Below are positions 31,874-44,732 of a stretch of 64,000 nt of DNA, piece by piece. Origin of the DNA: Mycteria americana (lineage: Eukaryota; Chordata; Aves; Ciconiiformes; Ciconiidae); the NCBI RefSeq assembly GCF_035582795.1, contig NC_134365.1, forward strand, positions 222,163,887 through 222,227,886. The letters run 5' to 3'. The number at the start of each line of letters is the position of its first letter. Position 1 is the first letter of the stretch. The notes below the pieces were generated by a model, which had not been told where the DNA came from, made no database searches, and saw nothing but the letters and a program-made list of their open reading frames with translations. A program made the position numbers and the translations under genes.

Positions 31874-32529
31874 TCAAGCCACATTTGGAAGAAACTAAAA
31901 TCGGTGGTCGGGATGCAAATATGACTATGAGTCAATCATCTCACCCCCATAACTGGAGAGCAGCCCGAGAGCCCTTTGAGCAATCCTGCACGGCACCGGG
32001 CCGCACGACAGCATCTCCCCTTGAGTAGGGAGGCCTCCCAAGGTTACGCCTGCTGCTGAGATCCCTCCCTCCTCGATATGGAGACATTCCTTGCCACAAC
32101 AGGTCCTTGGTAAGTGACTAATGGCTTGCTAAACTTTGTGAGCTTCGCTAGGGCTATATCTTAGGTTGATTGTGCACATATAATCCTTTAGAGTGAAGTG
32201 AACCTCTCCATCTGCGACAAACTGGCGTAGTTGGCGGGATGGCAAGGAGTATCACCGATTATTTTCGGAGGCATGGAGTGAACCTGAGGCCCAGCTTCTC
32301 AGAAGAGTGGGCTCGTGACAACTGGCATCGTTGGGAAGCCGTTGAAGAGCACCTAGAGGTAACCAGGGGCCGTACAAAGGATGGCAAAGGGCAAGGAGTT
32401 ATCTGCAAGAGGCTAGGCACCTGTTTAGAAGCTGCATATCAAGAAAGGGAGAACAGAAATAGAGAGGAGCAGGACCTAGAGAAAGAAACAGAAGGTAGAA
32501 AGGCAGCTGAGTTGCTACTGTCTTTATAA
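31874..32529 (+). repeat. LTR, tRNA-Ser-like primer-binding site and gag-like frame, unit 2
   Basis: Copy of 7890-8545. The LTR ends at 32219, the primer-binding site is at 32223-32240 and the 96-codon frame is at 32239-32529. The only difference from unit 1 in this stretch and its flank is the base at 32640. Confidence 0.75.
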
Positions 32530-32750
32530 ACCAAACAAGTGCAGAAAGAGTTACAGGAGGAAGAGGAGAAAGGGCAAAAGTTGGGAGAAAAGGTCAAGAC
32601 GATGCTTATGCAGGGACACCACTTGTCACTGATCTCCATCTGGACATTGAGCCATAGACCACCACCCTCTGGATACGAACATCCACCCAATTCCTTATCC
32701 AATAAACACTTGTTCAGCTGTCCTTGGCTGGAGGGCCAGGTGTGCGGGCC

Positions 32751-33102
32751 CTTCTTCTCCTTCTCCTTCTCCTTCTCCTTCTCCTTCTCCTTCTCCTTCT
32801 CCTTCTCCTTCTCCTTCGCCTTCGCCTTCTCCTTCTCCTTCTCCTTCGCCTTCTCCTTCGCCTTCGCCTTCGCCTTCGCCTTCTCCTTCTCCTTCTCCTT
32901 CGCCTTCGCCTTCGCCTTCTCCTTCTCCTTCTCCTTCTCCTTCTCCTTCTCCTTCTCCTTCTCCTTCTCCTTCGCCTTCGCCTTCGCCTTCTCCTTCTCC
33001 TTCTCCTTCTCCTTCGCCTTCGCCTTCGCCTTCTCCTTCGCCTTCGCCTTCGCCTTCGCCTTCTCCTTCTCCTTCTCCTTCTCCTTCTCCTTCTCCTTCT
33101 CC
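32751..33102. repeat. Hexamer array (TTCTCC/TTCGCC)n, 352 bp, unit 2
   Basis: One TTCTCC unit longer than the array in unit 1, in the last block before the CCCCTCGCTG boundary. The order of TTCTCC and TTCGCC blocks is otherwise the same. Confidence 0.95.
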
Positions 33103-33388
33103 CCCTCGCTGAAGCACCCCCAGCTCCCCCATCCTGCAGACCATGGGCTTCCAGCAGCTGCCATCCCTGACTTCCAGGGGGACATTCCAGGGGGACACCC
33201 GTCCTGAGCCGCTCGCACCCACCCGTACCAGCCAGGGAAGGGCGTGGGAGGCCACTGGGTGTCACAATGGGGGTCCCTGCCTGCCCCACGGGGTCACAAT
33301 GGGGGTCCTAGCCAGCCCCACGATGTCACAAAGGGGGTCCCTGCCTGCCCCACGGGGTCACAAAGGGGGGCGTGCCTGCCTGCCGTAC

Positions 33389-33394
33389 TATAAA
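33389..33394 (+). promoter_or_regulatory. TATA box of gene copy A2
   Basis: TATAAA, 209 bp before the start codon, preceded by the same ~3.8 tandem units (33252-33378). Confidence 0.7.
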
Positions 33395-33597
33395 GGAGGG
33401 TGCAGCTCCCCGCGGGAGCAGGCAGCAGGCGGTGGGCACCGCAGTCTGGCCTCATCTCGGCAGACTGCAGCCTCAGCCTCTGCCACACCAGCAGTGTTGG
33501 GGGTCCCGTCACTGCCCACCCAGGAGGTCCCTGGGGATCCGCGCGGCGGGCCTCTGCTGCTGACCCGGAGTGCCGCAGCTGCACCGCAGCCGCTGCC

Positions 33598-35252
33598 ATG
33601 GGGCACTCCAACGTCCCAAGCCTGGCTGAGCTGCTCCCGCTCCTGATGCTGGTGCTGCAGCTCAGCCTGGTCTCTGCCATACTGCGGGCCAAGCGGCTCA
33701 AGGTAGGTGACCGCTGGACCGCACCACACTGCACCGCACTGCACCGCAGCGTGGAGTGTGGTGGGGTGGAGTGGTGTAGTGTGGGGTGGTGTAGGGTGGT
33801 GTAGCGTAGTGTGGATGGGGGGCTGCGGCGTGGGGGGCTGCGGCGTGGGGCTGGGAGCTGCTCCCGTCTCAGCCAGCTCCTGGGGGTCCTGCAGAAATGG
33901 TGGAAGAAGTCGAAGCGTCGGACGAGGACGGCGAGAGCCCGGCAGGAGGACCACACTGCGTCTGCTCCCTCAGCAGGTTCTTCGCCAGCAGATGGAGGAG
34001 TGGAGAAGGCCAGGCAGACCCTGGAGATGTGGTGAGTGCTGGGGGAGACCCCCAGGTTCTGCCCCAGATCCTCACCCTGTACCCTGACCCTGCCCACGCT
34101 GGGCAGCCCTGCCCGCCGGCCGAGGACGGGGTACTGCCCGTGGGTCCCACTGGTGGGGCCGGGGTGCAGCGGGGTCTCTTCCCTCTTCTCCTCTGCAGGG
34201 CGAGCACAGAGGTGTCGAGCAGGGAGCGCCTGTCCCCGCGGGCCCCGCTGGCCTCCATGGACTCCCTGGGCTCCCTGGCCTCGTCTTCCGTGAGCTCCCT
34301 TTACTCCTTCCCGGAGCCCTGGCCCGGTGCGATGGCGGAGCTGGCAGCACTCAACCGCTCGGGACCCCCCCAGTCCCCCAAGGCTGAGAAGGGGCCGGCG
34401 GGGGACTCGGAGCCAGCCCTTGGCCACGACACCCCACTGGAGCTGCCAGCGGGGACAGAGCGGGAACGGGTCTCTGAGGACCGCGGGGACAGGGTGCAGA
34501 GCCCCGTGGACATGGAGCCGACCCCCGGCAGTCCCCCAGCCATGGCCACGGTCAAGGGGGAGCTCGTCCTCGAGCTCATCCGCATTCTCCGGGCCACCCA
34601 GGCGGTGCACGAGCAGCAATGTGAGCTGCTGCGGGCAGCGCTGGCCCAGTGGCGGGGGGCGGCGGGGGCCTGCAGTGGGACCCTCCCCGGGGAACTCTCC
34701 CTCCCCCCCACCAGGATGGAGGCGCAGGGGCAGCTGGGGGCCAGAGTGTGTCCCCAGTGCCTTGGCGTGGAGCTGCCGGGGGCGGATGTGGCCATGGAGA
34801 AGGACAAGGACACGGGAGCAGACCAAAGCAGCTCCATGGAGATGGAGAGCAGCAGCCCCACTGCGACAGGCAGCAGCCGCCCTATGGAATCGGGCAGGAG
34901 CAGCCCTGACGACCTGGGCAGGAGAAGCCCAAAGCAAGTGAAGAGGAGCAGCCCCATGGAGCCAGAAAGCAGCAGCTCCATGGGGCCAGGCAGGAGCAGC
35001 CCCACTGCTCTGGGCAGGAGCACCCTGGCAGAGCCCAGCCCACGGCGACGGGTGCCCATGGGCAGGACTGGTGGCCGGGCGTCCCCAGGGCCGTGCAGGG
35101 CAGGACGGTGCCTGTGTGAGGGCTGCGCCCGGCTCTGGAGCTGCCTGAAGACCTGGTGGAGACGCCGCTGCCGGCCCCGCCACGTTCACTTCTGCAAGCC
35201 CCCGTGGTGGCAGCGCTGGTCCCACAAGTCCAACGGGGTCCCCTACCACTGA
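33598..35252 (+). CDS. Uncharacterised membrane-anchored Ser/Pro/Arg-rich protein, copy A2 (431 aa)
   Basis: Unit 2 copy of the gene at 9608-11262. Exons are 33598-33702, 33895-34031 and 34199-35252. I found no difference from copy A in the coding exons or introns, so both encode the same protein. The hydrophobic N terminus, basic second exon, conserved helix, nine 8-residue repeats (34827-35042) and Trp/Cys/Arg-rich end are all kept. ATTAAA is at 35315-35320. If the tandem duplication is real, gene dosage of this product is doubled. Confidence 0.72.
34827..35042 (+). repeat. 24-bp coding tandem repeat, nine units (copy A2)
   Basis: Same nine units as in copy A. Confidence 0.9.
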
Positions 35253-35494
35253 GCAGCTGGGGGTCGCGGGGCTGGGAACCCCCCTGGGGCACCCCTCCAT
35301 CTGAAATGTTAAAAATTAAATGTTTTCTCTGTCTTTGGTGCCGGGCTTCATCTACCCATCCCGCGGCTGGGGTGCGACCCACTCACTGCCCAATCCCTTA
35401 CAGGGACGAGCTGGCACAGGGCACCACTGGCACCCAGAAAACTGGGGGGGGGGTGGGGGTGTCTAGTCCCCCAGTGGGTGTGCTGGTGTCTGGG

Positions 35495-35850
35495 GGCCTG
35501 GGTGGGCTGGAGAAATGGCCCAGCAGGAACCTCGTGAAGTTCAAGCAGTGCCAAGTCCTGCCCCTGGGGAGGAACAAGCCCAGGCACCAGCACAGAGCTG
35601 AGGGCTCAGGGGGATCTCATCCGTGGGATCTCATCCACACCTGCGGGGAGGGTGCCAAGGGGACGGAGCCAGGCTCTTCCCAGTGGTGCCCAGTGCCAGG
35701 ACCAGAGCCCATGGGCACACGCTGGAACACAGGAGGGTCCCTCTGCACAGCAGGAAACACTTTTCACTGGGAGGGTGGCCCAGCCCTGGCCCAGGTTGCC
35801 CAGGTGGAGTCTCCATCCTTGGAGGTACTCAAAACCCCCTGGACACGGTC
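35495..35850 (+). mobile_element. Old CR1 fragment downstream of copy A2
   Basis: Copy of 11505-11860. The stretch 35851-36373 behind it holds no gene that I can see. Confidence 0.7.
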
Positions 35851-36373
35851 CTGGGCCACCAGCTCTGGAGCTTGGACCCGATGGAGCCCAGAGGTGCCTC
35901 CAGCCTCAGCAGTCTGGTCCTGTCTCTGCCCCAACACCGAGCGGGTGCCTCCCTCCCCGGGCAGAGGCAGCTCAGGGCCCCGGGGCAGGTCAGAGGCCCC
36001 TTCCCACCACCAGCCCCAGCATGTCCTCGGTCCTGTCCCTGAGCACGGCCGGAGGGGCTGAGCCCCCAGACACTGCAGGCACCCAGCCCAGGCCTGTGCT
36101 GCGCTCGTGTGCTGGCACCTGTCCCCCTGGTCACCCCCCGCGAGGACCCGCCACCCCCTCAAGGCCGCCGTGACCGTGGGGTGAGGCTTGGGAGCAGAGC
36201 TGCAGGGCCAGAGTGTTAAAGGAGAAGCCGCTGCCCGAGCACTCACACACCGTTCAGCAGTCGCACACACACCACCCAAGACTTTACCTGCTGGCACCGC
36301 AGTCCCTTCGCAGCGGCAGCTCCACGGAGCTGACGGGTGCCCCTTTTCGACTCCTCGCTCACACACACACGCT

Positions 36374-36895
36374 CATCAAGTCCAACCATAAACCTAACAC
36401 TACCAAGCCCACCACTACACCATGTCCCTGAGCACCTCATCCAAATGTCCTTTAAATACCTCCAGGGATGGCGACTCAACCACTTCCCTGGGCAGCCTCT
36501 TCCAGTGCTTGATAACCCTTTCAGTGAAGTAAAATTTCCTAATATCCAGTCTAAACCTCCCCTGGTGCAACTTGAGGCCATTTCCTCTTGTCCTATCACT
36601 TGTCACCTGGGAGAAGAGACCGACCCCACCTCTCTACAGCCTCCTTTCAGGCAGCTGTAGAGAGCGATGAGGTCTCCCCTCAGCCTCCTTTTCTCCAGGC
36701 TGAACAACCCCAGCTCCCTCAGCCGCTCCTCATAAGACTTCTGCTCCAGACCCTTCCCCAGCTCCGTTGCCCTTCTCTGGACACGCTCCAGCCCCTCAAT
36801 GTCTCTCTTGTGGTGGGGGGGCCCAACACTGAACACAGCATTCGAGGTGCGGCCTCACCAGCGCCGAGTACAGGGGGACGATCACCACAGGGGCA
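36374..36895 (-). mobile_element. CR1 LINE, 5'-truncated, unit 2
   Basis: Copy of 12384-12905. Confidence 0.88.
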
Positions 36896-36906
36896 CGATC
36901 ACAGGG

Positions 36907-37313
36907 GATACGACGTACACCAGACAAATTTATTGGTACAGCGGTGAAACCAGCTCGAGCCGAGTGTCTCCGGAGAGGGACCCAGAACAACGAAATCCCT
37001 GGGTAATTAGACCCTTACAGTCTAAATTCCCCTCCCCTCAGGAGACAGTCCGGACCAATAGTAGTATCAGGGTCTGGGGTCTTCCCGTTCTTCATTGGGC
37101 CCTTTCCTTGTGGGCCGATTCTTCTCTTCTCTCTCAGATTGCAGCTTCTGCTGAGGTTGAAGCCTCCTTATCTTTCTGGTTTGCACCGGTTTCAGGGGCC
37201 TTCCTTCATGTAGCCAAGTCAAAGTTCAGTGCACGGTCGGCGGATCCAGGTGCCAGTTCTTGGGGCCTAAGGCTTCAGCGAGCCTTGATGCTAATGCTAA
37301 AGTGACGACTACA
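36907..37313 (-). repeat. Class I ERV 3' LTR (U5 end missing), unit 2
   Basis: Copy of 12917-13323, joined to CR1 at its left end. Confidence 0.8.
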
Positions 37314-37486
37314 ACTGTCCTCCCTTTGCTTTTTTTTAATCAAGCATTCCTACTTAATATGTCAGACAAAGGTCAGACAACGCCCGCAAATTCTTTCAAG
37401 GCAAACAATTAACCACCGTGTTCGCATAGATAATATGATTACAAGTAACACATGAAGGCAAAGCACAATACTGTTATCATGGGATG

Positions 37487-38295
37487 TCACGTGGTTGGAG
37501 AGACAGTTGTCAATACTGGCATAGTAGTTTCACAAGTCACATTGACAAATCCCAAATTACCATTTATAACACACTGGGTCAATCGTTCACCTCCATCCAA
37601 CGGGCCGGTCTTAGCTGGGATATACGTCCCTGGTAGGGCCAAATGTCTCCCAAAGAGAATTTCTGCTGCTGTCAGCCCTATGAGTTGTTGCGGGGCATTT
37701 TGCACATCCCGCAGGGCTAAGTGCAGTGCGTCCGGCCACTTCCAACCTGTGTTTGTAGATTTTCTTCCTACCTTTTCCTTTAAGGTTCTGTTTGAGCTTC
37801 CTACCTGTCCTGAGGATTGTGCGTGATAGGGAGTGTGCAAGTTCCTCTCTATACCTAGCGACTTATCTAGTTGACCGATTGTATTTGCTGTAAAATGGGC
37901 ACCCCTGTCTGATTCAATTCATTTGGGAACTCCGTATCTGGGTATAATTTCCTTCAATAATGCTTTTATTACTCCTCCTGTCTCTGCTTTTCTTGTGGGG
38001 AATCTTTCTACCCAACCTGACACTTGATGAACTATAACTAGTAAGTGTTTGTATCTACTGGCGGATGGCATATCTGCGTCATCTATTTGTAATTGCTGAA
38101 AAGGGAAATAGGCCCATGGTCGTCCCCCTGACTCTGAACTCCACTTCATACTTGAAAACTTTTGGCAGGGTGGGCAGCTACTGCTGATCCTCTTTGCGGC
38201 GGCATTATTCCTGGTGCTGTCCATCTTTTTTGTACCTGGTTAGCCACTGCCTCTGCTCCTCCATGACCTTGGTCATGAAACCACCTAGCCATGGT
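37487..38295 (-). pseudogene. Class I ERV integrase remnant, unit 2
   Basis: Copy of 13497-14305 with the same frame breaks, cut by the CR1 that starts near 38300. Confidence 0.8.
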
Positions 38296-38303
38296 CATTT
38301 GAC

Positions 38304-40889
38304 GTGCCATGGTTGGAGGGAGCGGCTGACAGCGAGGACAGTCGGCCTGAGTCCTCGAGATGCGCGGGGTACGCTTGGGCACAGCCGAAGTCGAGCGGAG
38401 TTGAGCCAGGGGATATTGAGGCAACGGGAGCCAAGAGGGAAACTCCAGTGAAATGCCTCAAAGCACGCAAGGGGTGTTCTTCTATGAAGGAGGCACGGAC
38501 GACAGCCCAGCTGAAGTGCCTCTACACCAATGCACGCAGCATGGGTAACAAGCAGGAGGAGTTGGAAGCCATTGTACATCAGGAAAACTATGATATGGTG
38601 GCCATCACGGAAACGTGGTGGGGTGACTCGCACAACTGGAGTGCGGCGCTGGATGGCTATAAGCTCTTCAGGAGGGATAGGCGAGGCAGGAGAGGTGGTG
38701 GGGTAGCCCTATACGTCAGGGAGAGTCTGGATAGTTTAGAGCTCGATGATGGTGATGATAGGGTGGAGTGCCTATGGGTCAGAATCAGGGGGAAGGCCAA
38801 CAAGGCAGATATTGTGGTGGGAGTCTGTTACAGACCACCCAACCAGGATGAGGAGACAGATGAACTATTCTATAAGCAGCTGGGAGAAGCCTCACGATCG
38901 CTAGCCCTTGTTCTTGTGGGGGACTTCAACCTGCCAGATGTCTGCTGGAAATACAATACAGCAGAGAGGAAACAGTCCAGGAGGTTCCTGGAGCGTGTGG
39001 CAGATAACTTCCTGACGCAGCTGGTGAGTGAGCCAACGAGGGAAGGTGCCGCGCTGGACCTCTTGTTCACCAACAGAGAAGGACTTGTGAGCCATGTGAT
39101 GGTTGGAGGCTGTCTTGGGCAGAGCGATCACGAAATGATAGAGTTTTTGATACGTGGAGAAGCGGCGAGGGGGGTCGGCAAAACTGCCACCTTAGACTTC
39201 CGGAGGGCGGACTTCAGCCTGTTTAGGAGACTGGTCGAGAGAGTCCCCTGGGAGGCAGCCCTAATGGGCAAAGGGGTCCAGGAAGGCTTGACATTCCTTA
39301 AGGAGGAAGTCCTAAAGGCACAAGAGCGGGCTGTCCCCAGGTGCCGAAAGACGAGCCGGCGGGGAAGAAGACCGGCCTGGCTGACTAGAGAGCTCTGGCT
39401 CGAACTGAGGAGAAAGAGGAGAGTCTACGACCTCTGGAAGAAGGGGCGGGCAACTCAGGAGGACTACAAAGGTGTAGCGAGGCTGTGCAGGGAGAAAATT
39501 AGAAGGGCCAAAGCTGAGCTAGAGCTCAGTCTGGCTGCTGCTATAAAAGACAACAAAACCCACTTCTTCAAATACATTAGCAGCAAAAGGAGAGCTCAGG
39601 AGAATCTCCAGCCCCTAGTAGATGGGGGAGGAAACACAGTGACCAAGGATGAGGAAAAGGCTGAGGTACTTAATGCCTTCTTTGCCTCAGTCTTTATTAG
39701 CAGGGCCGAATGTTCTACGGGTACCCAGCCCCTGGAGTTGGAAGATAGGGATGGGGACCAGACTGGAGCCCCCATAATCCAGGGGGAAATGGTGAGTGAC
39801 CTGCTGCACCACTTAGACACTCACAAGTCTATGGGGCCTGATGAGATCCACCCGAGAGTGTTGAAGGAGCTGGCAGATGTGCTCACCAAGCCCCTTTCCA
39901 TCATTTACCAGCAGTCCTGGCTAACTGGGGAAGTCCCTGCTGACTGGAGATTAGCGAATGTGACGCCCATCTTCAAGAAGGGCCGGAAGGAGGACCCGGG
40001 GAACTACAGGCCTGTCAGCCTGACCTCGGTGCCGGGGAACCTGATGGAGCAGATCATCCTGAGTGCTATCACACGGCATGTAGAGAATAACCAAGGGATC
40101 AAGCCCAGCCAGCATGGGTTCAGGAAAGGCAGGTCCTGCTTGACCAACCTGATCTCCTTCTATGGCAAGGTGACCCGCCTAGTAGATGAGGGAAAGGCTG
40201 TGGATGTTGTCTATCTAGACTTCAGTAAAGCCTTCGACACAGTCTCCCACAGCATTCTCCTGGAGAAACTGGCTGCTCATGGCTTGGACGGGTGTACTCT
40301 TCGCTGGGTAAAGAACTGGCTGGACGGCCGGGCCCAAAGAGTGGTGGTGAATGGAGTTTACTCCGGTTGGCGGCCGGTCACAAGCGGTGTTCCCCAGGGC
40401 TCGGTGTTGGGGCCAGTTCTGTTTAACATCTTTATCAATGATCTGGACGAAGGGATCGAGTGCACTCTCAGTAAGTTTGCAGACGACACCAAGTTGTGTG
40501 GGAGTGTTGATCTGCTGGAGGGTAGGCAGGCTCTGCAGAGGGACCTGGACAGGCTGGATCGATGGGCTGGGGTGAATTGTATGAGGTTTAACAAGGCCAA
40601 GTGCAAGGTCCTGCACTTGGGCCACAGCAACCCCATGCAACGCTACAGGCTTGGGGAAGAGTGGCTGGAAAGCTGCCTGGCAGAGAAGGACCTGGGGGTG
40701 TTGGTTGACAGCCGCCTGAATATGAGCCAGCAGTGTGCCCAGGCGGCCAAGAAGGCCAATGGCATCCTGGCCTGTATCAAAAATAGCGTGGCCAGCAGGA
40801 CTAGGGAAGTGATTGTGCCCCTGTACTCGGCACTGGTGTCCGAGGGAAGTGGCTGCCTTAGCTGCCAAGCCACTCTCCATGATATTTGA
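38304..40889 (+). CDS. CR1 LINE ORF2 (861 codons open), unit 2
   Basis: Copy of 14314-16899 with the same translation, including intact endonuclease (ITETWW, SDHE) and RT (FADD) motifs and the same truncated C terminus. Two identical long frames in the window reflect the segmental duplication, not two insertions. Confidence 0.88.
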   Translation: MPWLEGAADSEDSRPESSRCAGYAWAQPKSSGVEPGDIEATGAKRETPVKCLKARKGCSSMKEARTTAQLKCLYTNARSMGNKQEELEAIVHQENYDMVAITETWWGDSHNWSAALDGYKLFRRDRRGRRGGGVALYVRESLDSLELDDGDDRVECLWVRIRGKANKADIVVGVCYRPPNQDEETDELFYKQLGEASRSLALVLVGDFNLPDVCWKYNTAERKQSRRFLERVADNFLTQLVSEPTREGAALDLLFTNREGLVSHVMVGGCLGQSDHEMIEFLIRGEAARGVGKTATLDFRRADFSLFRRLVERVPWEAALMGKGVQEGLTFLKEEVLKAQERAVPRCRKTSRRGRRPAWLTRELWLELRRKRRVYDLWKKGRATQEDYKGVARLCREKIRRAKAELELSLAAAIKDNKTHFFKYISSKRRAQENLQPLVDGGGNTVTKDEEKAEVLNAFFASVFISRAECSTGTQPLELEDRDGDQTGAPIIQGEMVSDLLHHLDTHKSMGPDEIHPRVLKELADVLTKPLSIIYQQSWLTGEVPADWRLANVTPIFKKGRKEDPGNYRPVSLTSVPGNLMEQIILSAITRHVENNQGIKPSQHGFRKGRSCLTNLISFYGKVTRLVDEGKAVDVVYLDFSKAFDTVSHSILLEKLAAHGLDGCTLRWVKNWLDGRAQRVVVNGVYSGWRPVTSGVPQGSVLGPVLFNIFINDLDEGIECTLSKFADDTKLCGSVDLLEGRQALQRDLDRLDRWAGVNCMRFNKAKCKVLHLGHSNPMQRYRLGEEWLESCLAEKDLGVLVDSRLNMSQQCAQAAKKANGILACIKNSVASRTREVIVPLYSALVSEGSGCLSCQATLHDI

Positions 40890-41553
40890 AAAGTCATGGC
40901 AGTCAGGCGAAGTCCCTGGAGCCTGGAAGAAGGGAAACATTGTGCCCATCTTCAAAAAGGGTAGAAAGGAGGACCCTGGGAACTACTGACCTGTCAGCCT
41001 CACCTCTGTGCCTGGGAAGGGCACGGAACAGATCCTCCTAGAAGCTATGCTACAGCACATGGAGGACAGGGAGGTGATTCGAGACAGCCAACATGGCTTT
41101 GCCAAGGGCAAGTCCCGCCTGGCCAACCGAGTGGCTTTCTGTGAGGGAGTTGCCACATCAGAGGACAAGGGAAAAGCAATGGATGTCATCTGTCTGGCCT
41201 TCTGTAAAGCCTTTGACACGCCCCCCCACAAGATCCTCCTCTCTACATTGGAGAGATAGGGATTTGATGGGTGGACTGCTCAGTGGAGAAGGAATTGGTT
41301 GGATGGTCGCATCCGGAGGGTAGCGGTCAACAGCTCAATGTCCAGATGGAGATCAGTGACAAGTGGTGTCCCTCAGGGGTCCGTACTGGGACCAGGGCTG
41401 TTCAATATTTTCATCAGTGACATTGACAGCCAGATCGAGTGCACCCCCAGCAAGTTTGCAGATGACAGCGAGCTGAGCGGTGCAGTTGACACGCCAGAAG
41501 GACGGGATGTCATGCAGAGGGACCTGGACAAGCTGGAGAAGTGGGCCTGTGTG
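40840..41553 (+). mobile_element. Second CR1 fragment, unit 2
   Basis: Copy of 16850-17563. The 41554-41774 stretch after it has no recognised content, and an ERV-L LTR fragment lies at 41775-41935. Confidence 0.85.
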
Positions 41554-42069
41554 AAGCCCAGGTTCTCCTCCGCGGGGGGGTCCTGCTGCCTCCTGCGGGC
41601 TGGGGGGGCAGGAGGCCGGGGGACACAGCTGACCCCGGCGGGCCGAGGGGACGCTGCAGCCTGCCTGGCATCGCGCTGCCCGCTCAGACGGGCAGGCTTT
41701 TCCAACACAGCCCTCACTCGGGCCTGGCCTGGCGTCGCCCAGCTCGGCTGCGGGTGCCGACCTCTCAGAAACCTCTTGGGGCTTTGGTGCTTTATTTCCC
41801 TTGACTAATTAACCTGTCTTTGTCTCCAGACCAGAGTTTCCTTTATTTCTCGCATTTGCCCTCTCAATTCTCCCCCATCGCACTGCGGGGAGCGAGCGGC
41901 TGGGGGGGCTCGGCTGCTGGCTGGGGTCAAGCAGCCAGGGCCTGGGCTCAGCAGGGAGGGACCTGGGGTGGGTTTGGGCAGGAGCTGGGCTCAGCATCGA
42001 GGGGATCCTCTTTAATTTCAAAAGTTCTCGCCAGTGCTGCCGTTGGCTGGAGGGCCAGGTGTGGAGGCC

Positions 42070-42494
42070 CTTCTCCTTCTCCTTCATCTTCATCTTCTCC
42101 TTCTCCTTTTCCTCATTCTCCTTCTCCTCATTTTTTCTCCCTTTCTCTCCTGTCGTTGTCTTTCTACTTCTGCTTCTGCTTCTGCTTCTTCTTTTCCTTC
42201 TTCTTCTCCCCCTCCCCCTACCCCTCCCCCTTCCCTTCCCCATCCTCCTTCTCCTTCTCCTTCTCCTTCTCCTTCTCCTTCTCCTTCTCCTTCTCCTTCT
42301 CCTTCTCCTTCTCCTTCTCCTTCTCCTTCTCCATCTCCTTCTCCTTCTCCTTCTCTTTCCCCTTTCCCTTCCCCCTCCCCCTTCCCCTTCCCCTTCCCCT
42401 TCCCCTTCCCCTTCTCCTTCTCCTTCTCCTTCTCCTTCTCCTTCTCCTTCTCCTTCTCCTTCTCCTTCTCCTTCTCCTTCTCCTTCTCCTTCTC
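42070..42494. repeat. Pyrimidine hexamer array upstream of copy B2
   Basis: Same length as in unit 1 (18080-18504). Confidence 0.92.
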
Positions 42495-42710
42495 CCCCTC
42501 GCTGAAGCACCCCCAGGTCCCCCGTCCTGCAGACCATGGGCTTCCAGCAGCTGCCACCCCTGATTTCCAGGGGGACATCCCAGTCCCTCATGAGCCCCTC
42601 GCGTCTGCCCGTACCAGCTGGGGAAGGGCGTGGGAGGCCACTGCGTGTCACAAAGGGGGTCCCTGCCTGCCCCACGGGGTCACAAAGGGGGGCGTGCCTG
42701 CCTGCCGTAC

Positions 42711-42716
42711 TATAAA
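42711..42716 (+). promoter_or_regulatory. TATA box of gene copy B2
   Basis: TATAAA, 209 bp before the start codon of copy B2. Confidence 0.7.
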
Positions 42717-42919
42717 GGAGGGTGCAGCTCCCCGCGGGAGCAGGCAGCAGGCGGTGGGCACCGCAGTCTGGCCTCATCTCGGCAGACTGCAGCCTCAGCC
42801 TCTGCCACACCAGCAGTGTTGGGGGTCCCGTCACTGCCCACCCAGGAGGTCCCTGGGGATCCGCGCGGCGGGCCTCTGCTGCTGACCCGGAGTGCCGCAG
42901 CTGCACCGCAGCCGCTGCC

Positions 42920-44290
42920 ATGGGGCACTCCAACGTCCCAAGCCTGGCTGAGCTGCTCCCGCTCCTGATGCTGGTGCTGCAGCTCAGCCTGGTCTCTGCC
43001 ATGCTGCGGGCCAAGCGGCTCAGGGTAGGTGACGGGTGCACCACACCGCACTGTGCCGTGGTGTGGTGTGTGGTGGGGTGAAGTGGCGTGGGGTGGTGTG
43101 GCGTGGTATAGCATGTGGTGGCATGCCGCTGCGGGCTGTGCTGTGGCGTGGTGTGTATGGAGTTGCATGTGGGGGCTGCTGCGTGGGGCTGGGAGCTGCT
43201 CCCGTCTCAGCCAGCTCCTGGGGGTCCTGCAGAGATGGTGGAAGAAGTCCAAGCGTCGGACGAGGACGGAGAGAGCCCGGCCGGAGGAGCAGAGTGGTGA
43301 GTGGCCCCGGCACTGAGTGCCCTGCAAACGGCCGAAATCCCACAGCAGCCCTGACCCGGGGCTGTGCTGGGGGCTGCCGGCCGTTCACTCCGTCTCCTCT
43401 CTTGGCAGATTCTCTGCCAGCGGATGGAGCAATGGACAAGCCCAGGCAGAGCCTGGAGATGTGGTGAGTGTGGGGGAGACCCCCAGATCCTGCCCCAGAC
43501 CCTCACCCCGTACCCTGACCCTGCCCACGCTGGGCAGCCCTGCCCGCGGGCCGAGGACGGGGTGCTGCCCGTGGGTCCCGCTGGAGGGGCCGGGGTGCAG
43601 CGGGGTCTCTTCCCTCTTCTCCTCTGCAGGGCGAGCACAGAGGCCTTGAGCAGGGAGCGCCTGTCCCCGCGGGCCCCGCTGGCCTCTATGGACTCCCTGG
43701 GCTCCCTGGACTCCTCTTCCCTCGGCTCCTTCTACTCCTTCCCAGAGCCCTGGCCTGGCGCGATGGCAGAGCTGGCGGCGCTCACCCGGTCGGGAACCCC
43801 CCGGTCCCCCAAGGCTCTCGAGGGGCTGGTCGGGGAGCCAGGGCCGGCCCTTGGCCAGGACACCACACTGGAGATGCCCACGGGGATCGAGCAAGAGCGG
43901 GTCTCTTGGGATCGTGAGGACAGGGCGCAGAGCTCCATGGACGTGGATCTTCCCCCCCACAGCCTCTTGGCCATGGCCACAGCCAAGGGGCAGGTGGTCC
44001 TCGAGCTCATCCGCGCTCTCCAGGCCACCCAGGCTGTGACCGAGAAGTACTGTGAGCTGCTGCAGGTGGCACTGGCCCAGTGGGGAGAGGCGGTGGGGGG
44101 CGGCGGAGGGGCCTGCGGTGGGAGCCCTGCCCGGGAGCCCTCCCTCCCCCCCACCCAGATGGAGGTGCAAGACCAGCTGGGGCTGTTGGGGGCCAGCGTG
44201 TGGCCTTGGAGCGGAGCTGCCATGGGTGGATGCACATGTGGCGAAGGCTGTGGATCCGGGACCAGAAAGAAGCAGCCTCCTCCTCCTTAG
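42920..44290 (+). CDS. Uncharacterised membrane-anchored protein, copy B2, truncated (294 aa)
   Basis: Unit 2 copy of 18930-20300. Exons are 42920-43024, 43233-43296, 43409-43463 and 43630-44290. The only differences from copy B are two bases inside intron 3 (43528 and 43558), so the protein is the same. It ends at the LTR junction with the same TAG and lacks the repeat block and the Trp/Cys/Arg-rich end found in copies A and C. Confidence 0.65.
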
Positions 44291-44732
44291 AAAAAAAATA
44301 CAATAATAATAATAATAATAAATTGTAATGAAAAGGAAAACAACAAGACAGCGAGAGAGGAACAAAAGCCAGAACAAAACCCAACTGATGCAACCTCTCA
44401 CCAGGTGCCGACCGACACCCAGCCAGTCCCCGAGCAGCGATCTCTGTCCCCTGGCCAACTCCCCCCAGTTTCTATACTGAGCGTGACATCGCATGGTATG
44501 GAATAGCCCTTGGGCCAGTTTGGATCAACTCTCTCGGCTGTGCCCCCTCCCAGCTTCTTGTGCGCCCGGCAGAGCACGGGGAGCTGAAAAGTCCTTGACC
44601 AGTGTAAGCAGTACTTAGCAACAACTACAGCATCAGCGTGTTACCAACATTATTCTCATACTAAATCCAAAGCACAGCACTATACCAGCTACTGGGAAGA
44701 AAATTAACTCTATCCCAGCCAGAACCAGGACA
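44291..44732 (-). repeat. ERV-L 3' LTR, truncated, unit 2
   Basis: Copy of 20301-20742, abutting copy B2. Confidence 0.85.
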